Below are positions 54,514-62,901 of a DNA stretch of 64,000 nucleotides, one piece after another. Under the pieces are notes generated by a model. The model was not told where the DNA came from and ran no database searches. It saw only the letters and a list, made by a program, of their open reading frames with translations. Each line of letters begins with the position of its first letter. Within the stretch, counting starts at the first letter, position 1. The translations under genes were made by a program, and so were the position numbers. The DNA lies in assembly GCF_000828615.1 (NCBI RefSeq), contig NZ_AP012273.1, positions 2,728,001-2,792,000 on the forward strand. Direction: 5' to 3'. This DNA is from Thiolapillus brandeum. GTDB taxonomy: Bacteria; Pseudomonadota; Gammaproteobacteria; Chromatiales; Chromatiaceae.

Positions 54514-56418
54514 ATGCTTCATTTCCAGAACCTGAGCCTGCGCCGGGGCAGCAAGCTGCTGTTCGAGGACGCCAACTTTCAGATCCATCCCGGCCAGAAA
54601 GTGGGCATCACCGGCGCCAACGGCACTGGCAAGTCCAGCCTGTTCGCCCTGATACGCGGTACGCTGCAGGCGGACAGCGGCGATCTCAAACTCCCCGGGG
54701 AATGGGTCATCGCCTGGGTAGCCCAGGAAACACCCCAGGACAGCCGCCCGGCCATGGAGTATGTACTGGATGGCGACCAGGAACTGCGCCAGATCGAAGC
54801 GGCTATCGAACAGGCGCAAACCCGGGAAGATGGCCACCAACTGGCCCTGCTGCACGGCCAGTTTGAACAGATCGGCGGCTACCAGGCCCGTAGCCGGGCC
54901 GGGCAGCTGCTCAACGGCCTGGGCTTCAAACCCGGTGATGAACAAAGGCCGGTGACAGATTTCTCCGGGGGCTGGCGCATGCGCCTGAACCTGGCCCGGG
55001 CCCTCATCTGCCGCTCGGATCTGCTGCTGTTGGACGAACCCACCAACCATCTGGATCTGGACGCGGTGATCTGGCTGGAGAACTGGCTGAAACGCTACCC
55101 CGGCACCCTGCTGCTCATCTCCCACGATCGGGAATTCCTGGACGCAGTAACAGATCACATCGCCCATATCGAACAGGGAAAGCTGACCCTGTACAGCGGC
55201 AACTACAGCGCTTTCGAACGCATCCGCGCCGAACAGCTCGCCAATCAGCAGGCGGAACATCTGAAACAACAGCGGGAAATCGCCCACATCAAATCCTATG
55301 TGGACCGGTTCCGTGCCAAGGCCACCAAGGCGCGCCAGGCCCAGAGCCGCCTCAAGGCCCTGGAGCGCATGGAACTCATCGCCCCGGCCCATGTGGATTC
55401 GCCCTTCCATTTCCGTTTCCGCGAGCCGGAAAAAACACCACACCCCCTGCTGCGCCTGGAAGACGCCGCGGCGGGCTACGGAGACAAGGCCATTGTCTCC
55501 GGCATCGGCATGAGCCTGTCCCCCGGTGATCGCATCGGCCTCCTCGGCCCCAACGGCGCGGGCAAGTCCACCTTCATCAAGCTCCTGTCCGGCAACCTGC
55601 CCCTGATGTATGGCAAGCTGGAAACCGCCCAGGATCTGAAAATCGGCTATTTCGCCCAGCACCAGGTGGAACAGCTGCACCCGGAACATTCCCCCCTGGA
55701 GCATCTCACCCAGCTCGATCCCCAGGCCCGGGAACAGGCCCTGCGCGACTATCTGGGCGGTTTCGGCTTTCCCGGCGACAAGGCGCTGGAAAAGACTGCG
55801 CCCTTCTCCGGCGGCGAAAAGTCCCGCCTGGCCCTGGCCCTGCTCATCTACCAGCGCCCCAATCTGCTGCTCCTGGACGAACCCACCAACCACCTGGACC
55901 TGGAAATGCGCCAGGCCCTGGCCACCGCCCTGCAGGATTTCACCGGCGCCATGGTCATCGTTTCCCACGACCGGCATCTCCTGCGGGTCAGCACGGATGA
56001 ACTGCTCCTGGTGCATGATGGCCGGGTGAAGGAATTCGAGGGCAGCCTGGATGACTACCCCGGCTGGCTGGCAGCGCAGCGCAGCCGGGACCCCGACGCC
56101 ACGGGAACCCGCACAGAGCCGGACAACAGCGCGCACAAGGATCGCAAACAGACCAAGCGTGAAGCCGCCGCCCGCCGCCAGGCCCTGCAGCCCCTGAAAA
56201 ACCGGGTGGCCAGCGCCGAAAAGAAGCTGGATCAGTTACACCGGCAACAGAAGGCACTGGAAACACAGTTGGCCGACAATACGCTGTATGAAACCGCCAA
56301 CAAGGACAAGCTGAAACAGTTGCTGGCGGACAAGGCTGAAGTGGATGCCCGTTGCGAGGAACAGGAGATGATCTGGCTGGAAGCCTCGGAAGCCCTGGAA
56401 TGCGCGGAATCAGCCTGA
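54514..56418 (+). CDS. yheS: ABC-F ATPase YheS
   Basis: This 634-residue soluble protein has two ABC domains: GANGTGKSSLF, FSGGWRMRLNLARALI and LLLDEPTNHLDLDAVIWLE in the first; GPNGAGKSTFIKLLSG, FSGGEKSRLALALL and LLLDEPTNHLDLEMRQAL in the second. The linker contains AKATKARQAQSRLKALERME. It matches E. coli YheS across its length, including the C-terminal coiled coil. ABC-F proteins act on the ribosome during translation. ATG 54514 gives the family start; the frame extends upstream to 54331. Its stop overlaps the end of the convergent DUF1415 gene by nine bases. Confidence 0.93.
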   Translation: MLHFQNLSLRRGSKLLFEDANFQIHPGQKVGITGANGTGKSSLFALIRGTLQADSGDLKLPGEWVIAWVAQETPQDSRPAMEYVLDGDQELRQIEAAIEQAQTREDGHQLALLHGQFEQIGGYQARSRAGQLLNGLGFKPGDEQRPVTDFSGGWRMRLNLARALICRSDLLLLDEPTNHLDLDAVIWLENWLKRYPGTLLLISHDREFLDAVTDHIAHIEQGKLTLYSGNYSAFERIRAEQLANQQAEHLKQQREIAHIKSYVDRFRAKATKARQAQSRLKALERMELIAPAHVDSPFHFRFREPEKTPHPLLRLEDAAAGYGDKAIVSGIGMSLSPGDRIGLLGPNGAGKSTFIKLLSGNLPLMYGKLETAQDLKIGYFAQHQVEQLHPEHSPLEHLTQLDPQAREQALRDYLGGFGFPGDKALEKTAPFSGGEKSRLALALLIYQRPNLLLLDEPTNHLDLEMRQALATALQDFTGAMVIVSHDRHLLRVSTDELLLVHDGRVKEFEGSLDDYPGWLAAQRSRDPDATGTRTEPDNSAHKDRKQTKREAAARRQALQPLKNRVASAEKKLDQLHRQQKALETQLADNTLYETANKDKLKQLLADKAEVDARCEEQEMIWLEASEALECAESA

Positions 56419-56961
56419 AGCGTTGCGACAGTTGTCCAGCAGGATACTGATGGCCTCCTGCCCCATGTCCCGCAGCAGCGCCACATTGCGCTGGGGAATG
56501 GACTCGGGATCGGGCCAATTCTCCAGAGCGGCCGCCAGGCCATCCTGACGAATAAGGTGAAACATGGGAAAGGGCGATCGGTTGGTGTAGTTGGCCGGAT
56601 CGTCGGCTTCCAGACCCTCGAAACAGTAGTCGGGATGAAAACTGGCCAGTTGCAGCAGGTCATCCAGCCCGGCTTCTTCCAATGCCGCCTGAGCATCTTC
56701 CAGCACATCCAGGTATTCACCGAAATCATCCAGGCCCTGGGGTACGATGAACAGTCCGGTTTCCACTTTCTCCGCCGGCTGCTGTACGAAATCCGCAACC
56801 TCTTCGATAAGTGCACGGTAGGCCTGATCCGCTTCAGCCGCCCGGCAGACCCGGTAGCGGATGGTGTCGGCCTCGAAAGGCTGGCGGGCAAAAGGACAAA
56901 GATTGAGACCGATAACCACCTCTTTAACCCAGCAGCGGGTCTGCTCCACCTCTGGGGTCAT
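56410..56961 (-). CDS. DUF1415-family protein
   Basis: This 183-residue protein begins with VEQTRCWVKEVVIGLNLCPF, matching the DUF1415 family, followed by VETGLFIVPQGLDDFGEYLD and FHPDYCFEGLEADDPANYTN. These are well conserved but functionally uncharacterised. It overlaps the MOSC gene's stop by four bases. It is likely translated with the MOSC gene. No membrane segment. Confidence 0.85.
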   Translation of the reverse strand: MTPEVEQTRCWVKEVVIGLNLCPFARQPFEADTIRYRVCRAAEADQAYRALIEEVADFVQQPAEKVETGLFIVPQGLDDFGEYLDVLEDAQAALEEAGLDDLLQLASFHPDYCFEGLEADDPANYTNRSPFPMFHLIRQDGLAAALENWPDPESIPQRNVALLRDMGQEAISILLDNCRNASG

Positions 56962-57752
56962 TCCAGTATCTCCACAGCCATGCCGTTCTTCAGTGTCCCC
57001 TGGCCGTCATGGAGCAGATTCTGACCGAAATAGACGTTGTTGCCTTCCTTGCGGTAGCTCATGAGGGTTTTCAGGGGTTCGTTGCCTTCGCGCTCGCCGG
57101 TTTCCGGATTTACCGTGGGAATCACACAACGGGAACAGGGCTTGGCCACGCGAAAATCGATACCGCCGATGCGGATGCGCTTCCAGGTATCTTCGGCGTA
57201 AGGTTCACAGCCTTCCACCACCAGGTTGGGACGGAAACGCTCCATGGGCAACTCCCGCCCCATGCGCCGGTTGAGATCATCCAGTGACGCACGGGAAATG
57301 AGCAGAAAGGGAAAGCCGTCAGCGAAACCCACCTGGTCTTCCCTGCGGGCATAGTCCTGATCCACCTGTCGCCGCTGCTCCTGCGGCAGATACACCAGCC
57401 GGCAGGCTATGCCCAGGAAATCACTCAGCCACTGATCGGCCGCCGGGTTCATCAAGCGGGCTATACAGGTATCGCGCCATATCTGGACCTGCATGGTTTC
57501 CTGGGAATCCGCCGTCACTTCCAGGTCGAACATGCCGGGAGCCTGAAGCAACAGCCCCGTTTCCATGATCCGGGGCCGTACCAGTGCCATACGCGGCAGT
57601 TCCCGCTGGGTAAGAAAACGCCCTTCCGGTGTAACCACCATCCAGTGTCTGTCATCCACGGGACCACGCGGCCCCACTTCCATGGTGTCCAGGCCCTCGC
57701 CGCCCAGGGATTTTACGGGATAGCGGTACAATCCGCTGAGCAGGATACTCAA
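56958..57752 (-). CDS. MOSC domain-containing protein (YcbX type)
   Basis: This protein of about 264 residues has the beta-barrel N-terminal part (LSGLYRYPVKSLGGEGLDTM, DDRHWMVVTPEGRFLTQREL) and MOSC domain with RPNLVVEGCEPYAEDTWKRI and the cysteine motif KPCSRCVIPTVNPETGE, as in YcbX-like molybdenum-cofactor-dependent N-hydroxylated-base reductases. TTG 57752 overlaps the preceding Slp gene stop (TTGA) and gives the usual N-terminus; an extension to 57857 overlaps that gene more. Confidence 0.87.
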   Translation of the reverse strand: MSILLSGLYRYPVKSLGGEGLDTMEVGPRGPVDDRHWMVVTPEGRFLTQRELPRMALVRPRIMETGLLLQAPGMFDLEVTADSQETMQVQIWRDTCIARLMNPAADQWLSDFLGIACRLVYLPQEQRRQVDQDYARREDQVGFADGFPFLLISRASLDDLNRRMGRELPMERFRPNLVVEGCEPYAEDTWKRIRIGGIDFRVAKPCSRCVIPTVNPETGEREGNEPLKTLMSYRKEGNNVYFGQNLLHDGQGTLKNGMAVEILE

Positions 57753-58267
57753 AAGCCGATGCCTATACCGATATTGCTGTAGCCGCCACTGCCAAAACCA
57801 AAACCGATGTTCACGCTGGGTTTGGTGTAGGGATGCCGGGACCGGGTGCTGTCCCAATGCTTGATCTGATCAGCCTGCAGTGCGGGATAGCGATAATCTG
57901 CCTCCCCCACCTTGCCATCCTTGTATCCCAGCAAGGGGCCGGTAACCGTGATCAGCTGTCCGCCGGGAAAATCCGCCGGCTCCAGAAAGCCGCGGTAATC
58001 GGCTAGAAAACGCCCCTGTGTACCAGCACCTACATCCGGCATACCCTTGCTGTCCAGGGGATAGGCCATCACTTCCACCAGGGTATGATCCTTGAGGTTC
58101 TTGATGGAAAGCACGCTGCCACCCCAGGTGAAATCCCTGCCTTTCGCGGCAGGATCAGCACTGTGTGAGAGCGCCGCAGGCATGGGGCCAGGGGGCTGCC
58201 GCACACCACCTGTGGTGTTACAGCCGGCCAACAGCAGAAGCATCAATAAAGGAAGCAGGGTTCGCAT
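57749..58267 (-). CDS. Slp-family outer membrane lipoprotein
   Basis: This 172-residue protein has a lipoprotein signal (LLPLLMLLLLAGC) and a Slp domain with FTWGGSVLSIKNLKDHTLVE, EVMAYPLDSKGMPD and FLEPADFPGGQLITVTGPL. The tail is glycine-rich (GFGFGSGGYSNIGIGIGF). It probably faces the periplasm from the outer membrane. It is a tandem paralogue of the next gene; start ATG 58267 overlaps no stop but follows the paralogue by two bases. Function unknown; E. coli Slp is a starvation lipoprotein. Confidence 0.85.
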   Translation of the reverse strand: MRTLLPLLMLLLLAGCNTTGGVRQPPGPMPAALSHSADPAAKGRDFTWGGSVLSIKNLKDHTLVEVMAYPLDSKGMPDVGAGTQGRFLADYRGFLEPADFPGGQLITVTGPLLGYKDGKVGEADYRYPALQADQIKHWDSTRSRHPYTKPSVNIGFGFGSGGYSNIGIGIGF

Positions 58268-58269
58268 GA

Positions 58270-58806
58270 TCACCACCAGTAAGGATATCGCCACCACGGA
58301 TACCCTCCGTAAGGCCCCCAGCCATAGTAGGAAGGATAATAGGGGTAATAGGGATAGTGGTCATGGTGTTTCTTCTCCGGCCAGCGGTATGATTCGATCA
58401 CCTTGACCACCGGATAGGGATAGGGATACTCACCAACCTTGCGCACTTCCACGCCCGCAACGGTACCACTCACCGTCAGTGGCTTGCCTTCGGGAAAATC
58501 CGCCGGCTCCCGAAAACCGGAAAACCGCGCGATGAAACGGGCATCCACCTGGCTGTTCTCGATGGGCTCGCCATCTTTCTCCAGCTCCCGGCCCACGACC
58601 AGGACATCCGTATGTTGTTCTGCATTGGCCACTTCCAGTATCTCACCGCCCCAGCGAACCGGCTTTCCCGCATAGGCTTCAGGCTGCTGCTGCACTGCAC
58701 TGGCGGAAATGGCTTCGGCGGGCGCCTGGGCGATGGTCTGCGGCAGCCTGGAAGCACAACCCGTCATTCCCACCAGAATCGCGGTAAAATACAGCATCTT
58801 TCTCAT
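58270..58806 (-). CDS. Slp-family outer membrane lipoprotein (paralogue)
   Basis: This protein of about 178 residues has a lipobox signal (LYFTAILVGMTGC), then VRWGGEILEVANAEQHTDVL, FSGFREPADFPEGKPLTVSG and a tail rich in Y, P, W and H (YYPYYPSYYGWGPYGGYPW). It is the tandem paralogue of the gene downstream. ATG 58806 was chosen over longer starts that lack a signal. It is divergent from the YcgL-domain gene with 19 bases between. Confidence 0.85.
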   Translation of the reverse strand: MRKMLYFTAILVGMTGCASRLPQTIAQAPAEAISASAVQQQPEAYAGKPVRWGGEILEVANAEQHTDVLVVGRELEKDGEPIENSQVDARFIARFSGFREPADFPEGKPLTVSGTVAGVEVRKVGEYPYPYPVVKVIESYRWPEKKHHDHYPYYPYYPSYYGWGPYGGYPWWRYPYWW

Positions 58807-58825
58807 GCTTCGAATAGTAGCGCAA

Positions 58826-59098
58826 ATGAGCACACCCTGCTGGATCTACAGAAGCCCCAAAAAAGATGAAATGTATCTCTACCTGGCGAAGGAAGACGGT
58901 TTTGACGCCGTACCGGAATTGCTCATGGCGCGATTCGGCACGCCGCCGCTCCTGGTGATGGAGCTGGAATTGCATGATGAACGCCGGCTGGCACGGGCAG
59001 ATGTTACGCAGGTGCTGGCGAAACTGGCCGAGGACGGTTATTACCTGCAGATGCCGCCGGAGCTGCGGCCTGACATTTATCATGGCAATGAGGCCTGA
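58826..59098 (+). CDS. YcgL-domain protein
   Basis: This 90-residue protein has the compact YcgL family form: CWIYRSPKKDEMYLYLAKED at the start, FGTPPLLVMELELHDERRLAR, then DVTQVLAKLAEDGYYLQMPP. This small fold is common in gammaproteobacteria; function unclear. ATG 58826 gives the typical length. Confidence 0.87.
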   Translation: MSTPCWIYRSPKKDEMYLYLAKEDGFDAVPELLMARFGTPPLLVMELELHDERRLARADVTQVLAKLAEDGYYLQMPPELRPDIYHGNEA

Positions 59099-59145
59099 GC
59101 CGACAGTAAACTACAGCCATTCAGACCAACGGGGGTTTCGCCTGT

Positions 59146-59316
59146 ATGTGTATCGCCTTTCCAAAGGCCGGTGACGGCAATGAAAAAACGGAACCTGCCT
59201 GGAAATCGGTGTTACTGCTGCTTCCCAGAATGCTGGGGCTGGTTTGGCTGGTGCTGAAGATCCTTGCCGGTGGACTGCGCAACTGGTTACAGGAAAAACG
59301 GCACCCGGCAGCATGA
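59146..59316 (+). CDS. Small single-span membrane protein (possible)
   Basis: A 56-codon frame from ATG (59146) to TGA (59316) encodes a hydrophobic stretch VLLLLPRMLGLVWLVLKILA and a short basic tail ending EKRHPAA. GGGGG lies about ten bases before the ATG. It is not confirmed by any family match I recall. It lies between the YcgL gene and a large inverted-repeat element. Confidence 0.35.
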   Translation: MCIAFPKAGDGNEKTEPAWKSVLLLLPRMLGLVWLVLKILAGGLRNWLQEKRHPAA

Positions 59317-59320
59317 AGCT

Positions 59321-59602
59321 ATTAACCCGGCGACCAAATATGTCGCCCTCAGTGCTTCAAACAGGGCGCGTATCAAGGCGCGGCTTGCAGGCAATGGCAA
59401 GCCCTTGTCAAAAGCCGCAACACCGATACGTGCTCTGTTTGAAGCACCTAACAAATTGAAAATAAAAAGGAAGGCTGCCCTGTCTGCGCGGGTGGACTGC
59501 GTTATCAACACTTGCTGTAGAGTGGCTACAGCGGCGCGTTGATGCCTTGCCACCCGCGCAGACAGGGCGGCTGAGGACGATATATTTGGTTGCCGGGTTG
59601 AT
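59321..59602. repeat. Nested inverted-repeat element (two hairpins inside an outer stem)
   Basis: Outer arms (59321-59352 and 59571-59602) match 28 of 32. Inside are hairpin A (59352-59374 with 59425-59447, 21 of 23, beginning GTGCTTCAAACAG) with a smaller GGCTTG/CAAGCC stem, and hairpin B (59477-59495 with 59550-59568, perfect 19 bp, beginning GCCCTGTCTG) with nested ATCAAC/GTTGAT and CTGTAG/CTACAG stems. The whole may fold as a three-way branched structure. It lies between the possible small ORF and typA, filling most of the gap. MITE or structured RNA are both possible. Confidence 0.75.
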
Positions 59603-59644
59603 AACGGGCTGAAGCCCGACAAACCCATCCTGCGGTATTTCCCC

Positions 59645-61462
59645 TCAGACATTCTCCCGGCGCGCCTTCTTGCGCTCATGCTCCTTGAGAAACTTCTTGC
59701 GAATGCGGATGGCGCTGGGAGTAATCTCCACCAACTCATCATCCTCGATGAATTCCAGGGCCTGCTCCAGGCTGAACTGCACCGGCGGCGTAAGGATCAG
59801 CGATTCATCCTTGCCCGAGGCACGCACATTGGTAAGCTGCTTGCCCTTGGTGGGATTCACCGTCAGGTCATTGTCCCGGGCATGCAGGCCGATAATCTGG
59901 CCTTCATAGACATCCTGGGCGTGTTCCACGAACAGCTTGCCTCGCTCCTGCAGGTTGAACAGCGCATAGGCCAGGGCCTTCCCCTGACTGTTGGAAATCA
60001 GCACACCGTTACTGCGGGGCGCGATTCCACCGTGCTGGGCCGGTCCATAGTGATCGAACACATGGTACATGAGGCCGGTGCCCGAAGTGCTGGTCATGAA
60101 TTCGGTCTGAAATCCGATCAGCCCCCGTGAGGGAATGATGTAATCCAGACGCACGCGACCGGTGCCGTCCGGCGTCATATCCTTGAGCTGGCCCTTGCGT
60201 GCTCCCAGGGCTTCCATCATGGCGCCCTGATGCTGTTCTTCCACATCCACGGTGAGCTGCTCGTAAGGCTCGCAGACCTCGCCATCGATCTCGCGGAAGA
60301 TAACCTCGGGACGGGAAACCGCCAATTCGAAACCTTCTCTGCGCATGTTCTCCAGCAGGATGGACAAATGCAGCTCACCACGACCGGAAACCTTGAATTT
60401 CTCCGGATCCGTACCCTCTTCCACACGCAGGGCCACGTTGGCGATGAGTTCGCGCTCCAAGCGTTCCTTGAGCTGGCGGGAGGTCAGGTACTTGCCCTCC
60501 TTGCCCGCGAAAGGCGAGGTGTTGACCTGGAAGGTCATGGACACCGTGGGCTCATCGACGGTCAGAGGCGGCAGGGCTTCCACATGCTCGGGATCACACA
60601 GGGTATCGGAGACATTGGGTGCCTCGATACCGGTAATGGCAATGATATCCCCCGCACTGGCTTCGGGGACTTCGTGGCGCTGCAGCCCCATGTAGCCATA
60701 CACGATGCCGATCTTGGCTTTGTGCTCTTCCCCGTCATATTTATGCACCATCACCTGCTGGTTGGGCCGCACCTTACCCCGGGTGATACGGCCCACGGCG
60801 ATGGCGCCCACATAGCTGCTGTAATCCAGGTTGGAAATCTGCATCTGGAAGGGGCCATCCGGGTCCACCTCCGGCGCCGGACAATTGTCCACGATAGCCT
60901 GGAACAGCGGTGTCATATCGCCATCACGGACCTCACTGTCGTCCGAAGCATAACCATTGATGGCCGAAGCAAAGATGATGGGGAAATCCAGCTGTTCATC
61001 CGTGGCACCCAAGCGATCGAACAGGTCGAACACCTGATCCACCACCCAGTCGGGACGTGCACCATCCCTGTCCACCTTGTTCACCACCACAATGGGCTTG
61101 AGACCATGCTCGAAAGCCTTCTGGGTGACGAAACGGGTCTGGGGCATGGGGCCTTCCACGGCATCCACCAGCAGCAGCACCGAATCCACCATGGACAGCA
61201 CCCGCTCCACCTCACCGCCAAAATCGGCATGGCCCGGAGTATCCACGATGTTGATGCGGTAATCCCCCCATTTGATAGCCGTGTTCTTGGACAGGATGGT
61301 GATGCCCCGCTCCTTTTCCAGATCGTTGGAATCCATGACCCGCTCCACCTCGCCAAAGCGTTCGCCCAGGGTGCCGGACTGTTTCAGGAGTTCATCGACG
61401 AGGGTGGTCTTGCCATGATCGACGTGGGCGATGATGGCGACATTTCTAAGATTTTCAATCAC
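59645..61462 (-). CDS. typA: Ribosome-associated GTPase TypA/BipA
   Basis: This 605-residue translational GTPase opens [20 protein letters not shown], with G1 [11 protein letters not shown]3 [10 protein letters not shown] and G4 NKVDRDG. Later blocks include [37 protein letters not shown] and the C-terminal [20 protein letters not shown] basic tail typical of BipA. It binds the 70S ribosome and helps ribosome assembly and stress growth. It is on the minus strand, downstream of an intergenic region with DnaA boxes and a palindrome. Confidence 0.96.
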   Translation of the reverse strand: MIENLRNVAIIAHVDHGKTTLVDELLKQSGTLGERFGEVERVMDSNDLEKERGITILSKNTAIKWGDYRINIVDTPGHADFGGEVERVLSMVDSVLLLVDAVEGPMPQTRFVTQKAFEHGLKPIVVVNKVDRDGARPDWVVDQVFDLFDRLGATDEQLDFPIIFASAINGYASDDSEVRDGDMTPLFQAIVDNCPAPEVDPDGPFQMQISNLDYSSYVGAIAVGRITRGKVRPNQQVMVHKYDGEEHKAKIGIVYGYMGLQRHEVPEASAGDIIAITGIEAPNVSDTLCDPEHVEALPPLTVDEPTVSMTFQVNTSPFAGKEGKYLTSRQLKERLERELIANVALRVEEGTDPEKFKVSGRGELHLSILLENMRREGFELAVSRPEVIFREIDGEVCEPYEQLTVDVEEQHQGAMMEALGARKGQLKDMTPDGTGRVRLDYIIPSRGLIGFQTEFMTSTSGTGLMYHVFDHYGPAQHGGIAPRSNGVLISNSQGKALAYALFNLQERGKLFVEHAQDVYEGQIIGLHARDNDLTVNPTKGKQLTNVRASGKDESLILTPPVQFSLEQALEFIEDDELVEITPSAIRIRKKFLKEHERKKARRENV

Positions 61463-61674
61463 AACAATACTTTCGGAAAAAGAAGGGAAGGCGGCGGATT
61501 ATACGCCTGTTCAAGCCATAACCGGGATTTTTCTTGGATGACAAGGAACCAGCCCTATCCATGGAATGCTCCATGTGAAGACAGAAAAACGCCAATCAAT
61601 GACTTACGCAAATTTTCCCAGAAACAACTTGCAGGACGAGCCACATTCCATTGTCCTGTAACCATTCTGTAACA

Positions 61675-61709
61675 ATATCCACAAATCCTGTGGATAACTG
61701 TGTGCATAA
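61675..61709. promoter_or_regulatory. Cluster of DnaA boxes
   Basis: TGTGGATAA (61689-61697) and TGTGCATAA (61701-61709) are exact complements of the DnaA box TTATNCACA. ATATCCACA (61675-61683) is one base from the same consensus on the plus strand. A further exact copy lies at 61878-61886. Spacing between the first three is 14 and 12 bases. Confidence 0.65.
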
Positions 61710-61757
61710 ACTTTGGGAAGCATCAGCAAATGCCGCAAATAACGGCTTCCCAATTAG

Positions 61758-61778
61758 TTTGTATAAAATTTATACAAA
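61758..61778. promoter_or_regulatory. AT-rich 21-bp perfect palindrome
   Basis: TTTGTATAAA-A-TTTATACAAA is a perfect inverted repeat with a single central base, of the form used by many dimeric repressors. It lies upstream of typA (about 300 bases) and downstream of the MbcA/ParS-like gene. Confidence 0.6.
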
Positions 61779-61849
61779 TTTAATATCCTTATAATTCAGG
61801 CACTTAGCAATTTCATTCTGGCAAACCACTAAAATCCTCATAAAAACAA

Positions 61850-61875
61850 GGGAAAACAGGCTGCCCTGTTTTCCC
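61850..61875 (-). terminator. Rho-independent terminator of the MbcA/ParS-like gene
   Basis: GGGAAAACAGG pairs with CCTGTTTTCCC around four bases. On the minus strand it is followed by TTGTTTTTAT, giving a typical hairpin and U-tract 28 bases after the gene's stop. Confidence 0.85.
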
Positions 61876-61903
61876 GGTGTGCATAAAAACCAGTGGAAAA
61901 TGC

Positions 61904-62326
61904 TTATTTTGCCGCGGAAACCGCCCTGGAACCCGTGCAATCCCAGGCAAAAGTACAGTCCAGTTCAGACAGGACGGTGACCAGTCCGGTTTCACCCTGG
62001 TCGAGAATCATGGAGATGGGCGTACGGCCACCAAAGCGGCGTTGGGGCTGGTGAATCCAACGGCCCGACATTTTGGGATTCATGGGATAGGCCGTGCGCA
62101 GGGCGTCGGCAATGCGCAGCAGGTACTGGGAGCGGCGCAATACATTGGGATCATTGGGAAACACCGCCTTGCCCGCACGAAAATGGGCGAAATTCCTGGG
62201 GCGCACTTCCTTGGGCATGGCCAGGATCTCATGCATGGTGCTGTTATCCAGCTTCCAGTTTTCCAGCAGGTTCATGACCGCGCGGGTAATGTCCGTCAGC
62301 GCCTGCTGTTGCTTGTCATCACTCAT
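61904..62326 (-). CDS. MbcA/ParS/Xre-type (DUF2384-like) protein
   Basis: This 140-residue protein has an N-terminal helical region (LTDITRAVMNLLENWKLDNS, with an Xre-like pattern) and a C-terminal portion including MSGRWIHQPQRRFGGRTPI, the region conserved in the MbcA/ParS toxin-binding domain. Members often act as antitoxins of RES-domain toxins. No RES toxin is next to it; the upstream gene shows none of the expected RES motifs. It could be an orphan antitoxin or a regulator. It has its own terminator. Confidence 0.7.
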   Translation of the reverse strand: MSDDKQQQALTDITRAVMNLLENWKLDNSTMHEILAMPKEVRPRNFAHFRAGKAVFPNDPNVLRRSQYLLRIADALRTAYPMNPKMSGRWIHQPQRRFGGRTPISMILDQGETGLVTVLSELDCTFAWDCTGSRAVSAAK

Positions 62327-62423
62327 TTCTCTACTCCGGGAATACTTTTTTAATAATCTAATAATTTACTATTTTACTAGGTTATTGCCCGAATGCCAAT
62401 GCAGGAAGCGGAAGGCAACGGCA

Positions 62424-62864
62424 TCAACGGCCAAACAGGCGCTTCCACCAGCGCTTGCGATTGTTCGGCAATGGCCGGTCTGCTTCCAGATCCACGGGAG
62501 GAATACGGCTGAGCACCCAGCCCGGCAAAGGCGGATTTTCGCTGTAGCCACAGACCACGCCCAGGTTGTTGGGATCGTATATTTTCACCATGGAGGGTTG
62601 CTCGAGATCATCAGCATAGACGATACCGCAGTAGTCCTCCTCATGCTCTTCCCGCAGCAGCTTGTCCAGGCTGTCGAGAAAAGCCAGAAAATCTTCGGGA
62701 CTGGCAAGCCCTTCCGGCAATGCCTCACCGATGGCATATACATACCAGCCTTGGGGATGTTCCCGCAGGCGCGCCCACAGGTCATCCAGGTGGTGCCAGC
62801 GCAGGGCAGAGGTGAAGCTGCCACGGAAAGCCTTCATATAGTCGCTGTGTGCCTGTTCATCCAT
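62424..62864 (-). CDS. Hypothetical conserved protein
   Basis: This 146-residue protein has WHHLDDLWARLREHPQGWYV, YAIGEALPEGLASPEDFLAF and a C-terminal portion CGYSENPPLPGWVLSRIPPV before a basic end (KRWWKRLFGR). I do not recognise the family but it looks compact and conserved in style. It is upstream of the MbcA/ParS-like gene on the same strand (97-base gap) and 37 bases divergent from purC. Confidence 0.7.
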   Translation of the reverse strand: MDEQAHSDYMKAFRGSFTSALRWHHLDDLWARLREHPQGWYVYAIGEALPEGLASPEDFLAFLDSLDKLLREEHEEDYCGIVYADDLEQPSMVKIYDPNNLGVVCGYSENPPLPGWVLSRIPPVDLEADRPLPNNRKRWWKRLFGR

Positions 62865-62901
62865 AGGTATAATCTCTTTTTTACCTTTTTCTGTCTGAAT
62901 T

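Larger units (their letters stand above)
61463..61903. other. Intergenic region upstream of typA
   Basis: This stretch of 441 bases is AT-rich around 61740-61850 and contains a cluster of DnaA boxes, a 21-bp palindrome and a terminator (listed separately). It must hold the typA promoter, but the hexamers are not clear. No ORF is supported. Confidence 0.6.

Noticed and set aside
54460-56136. 558-codon minus-strand ORF
   Set aside because: It is antisense to yheS; yheS has complete ABC motifs.
60230-61672. 480-codon plus-strand ORF
   Set aside because: It is antisense to typA.
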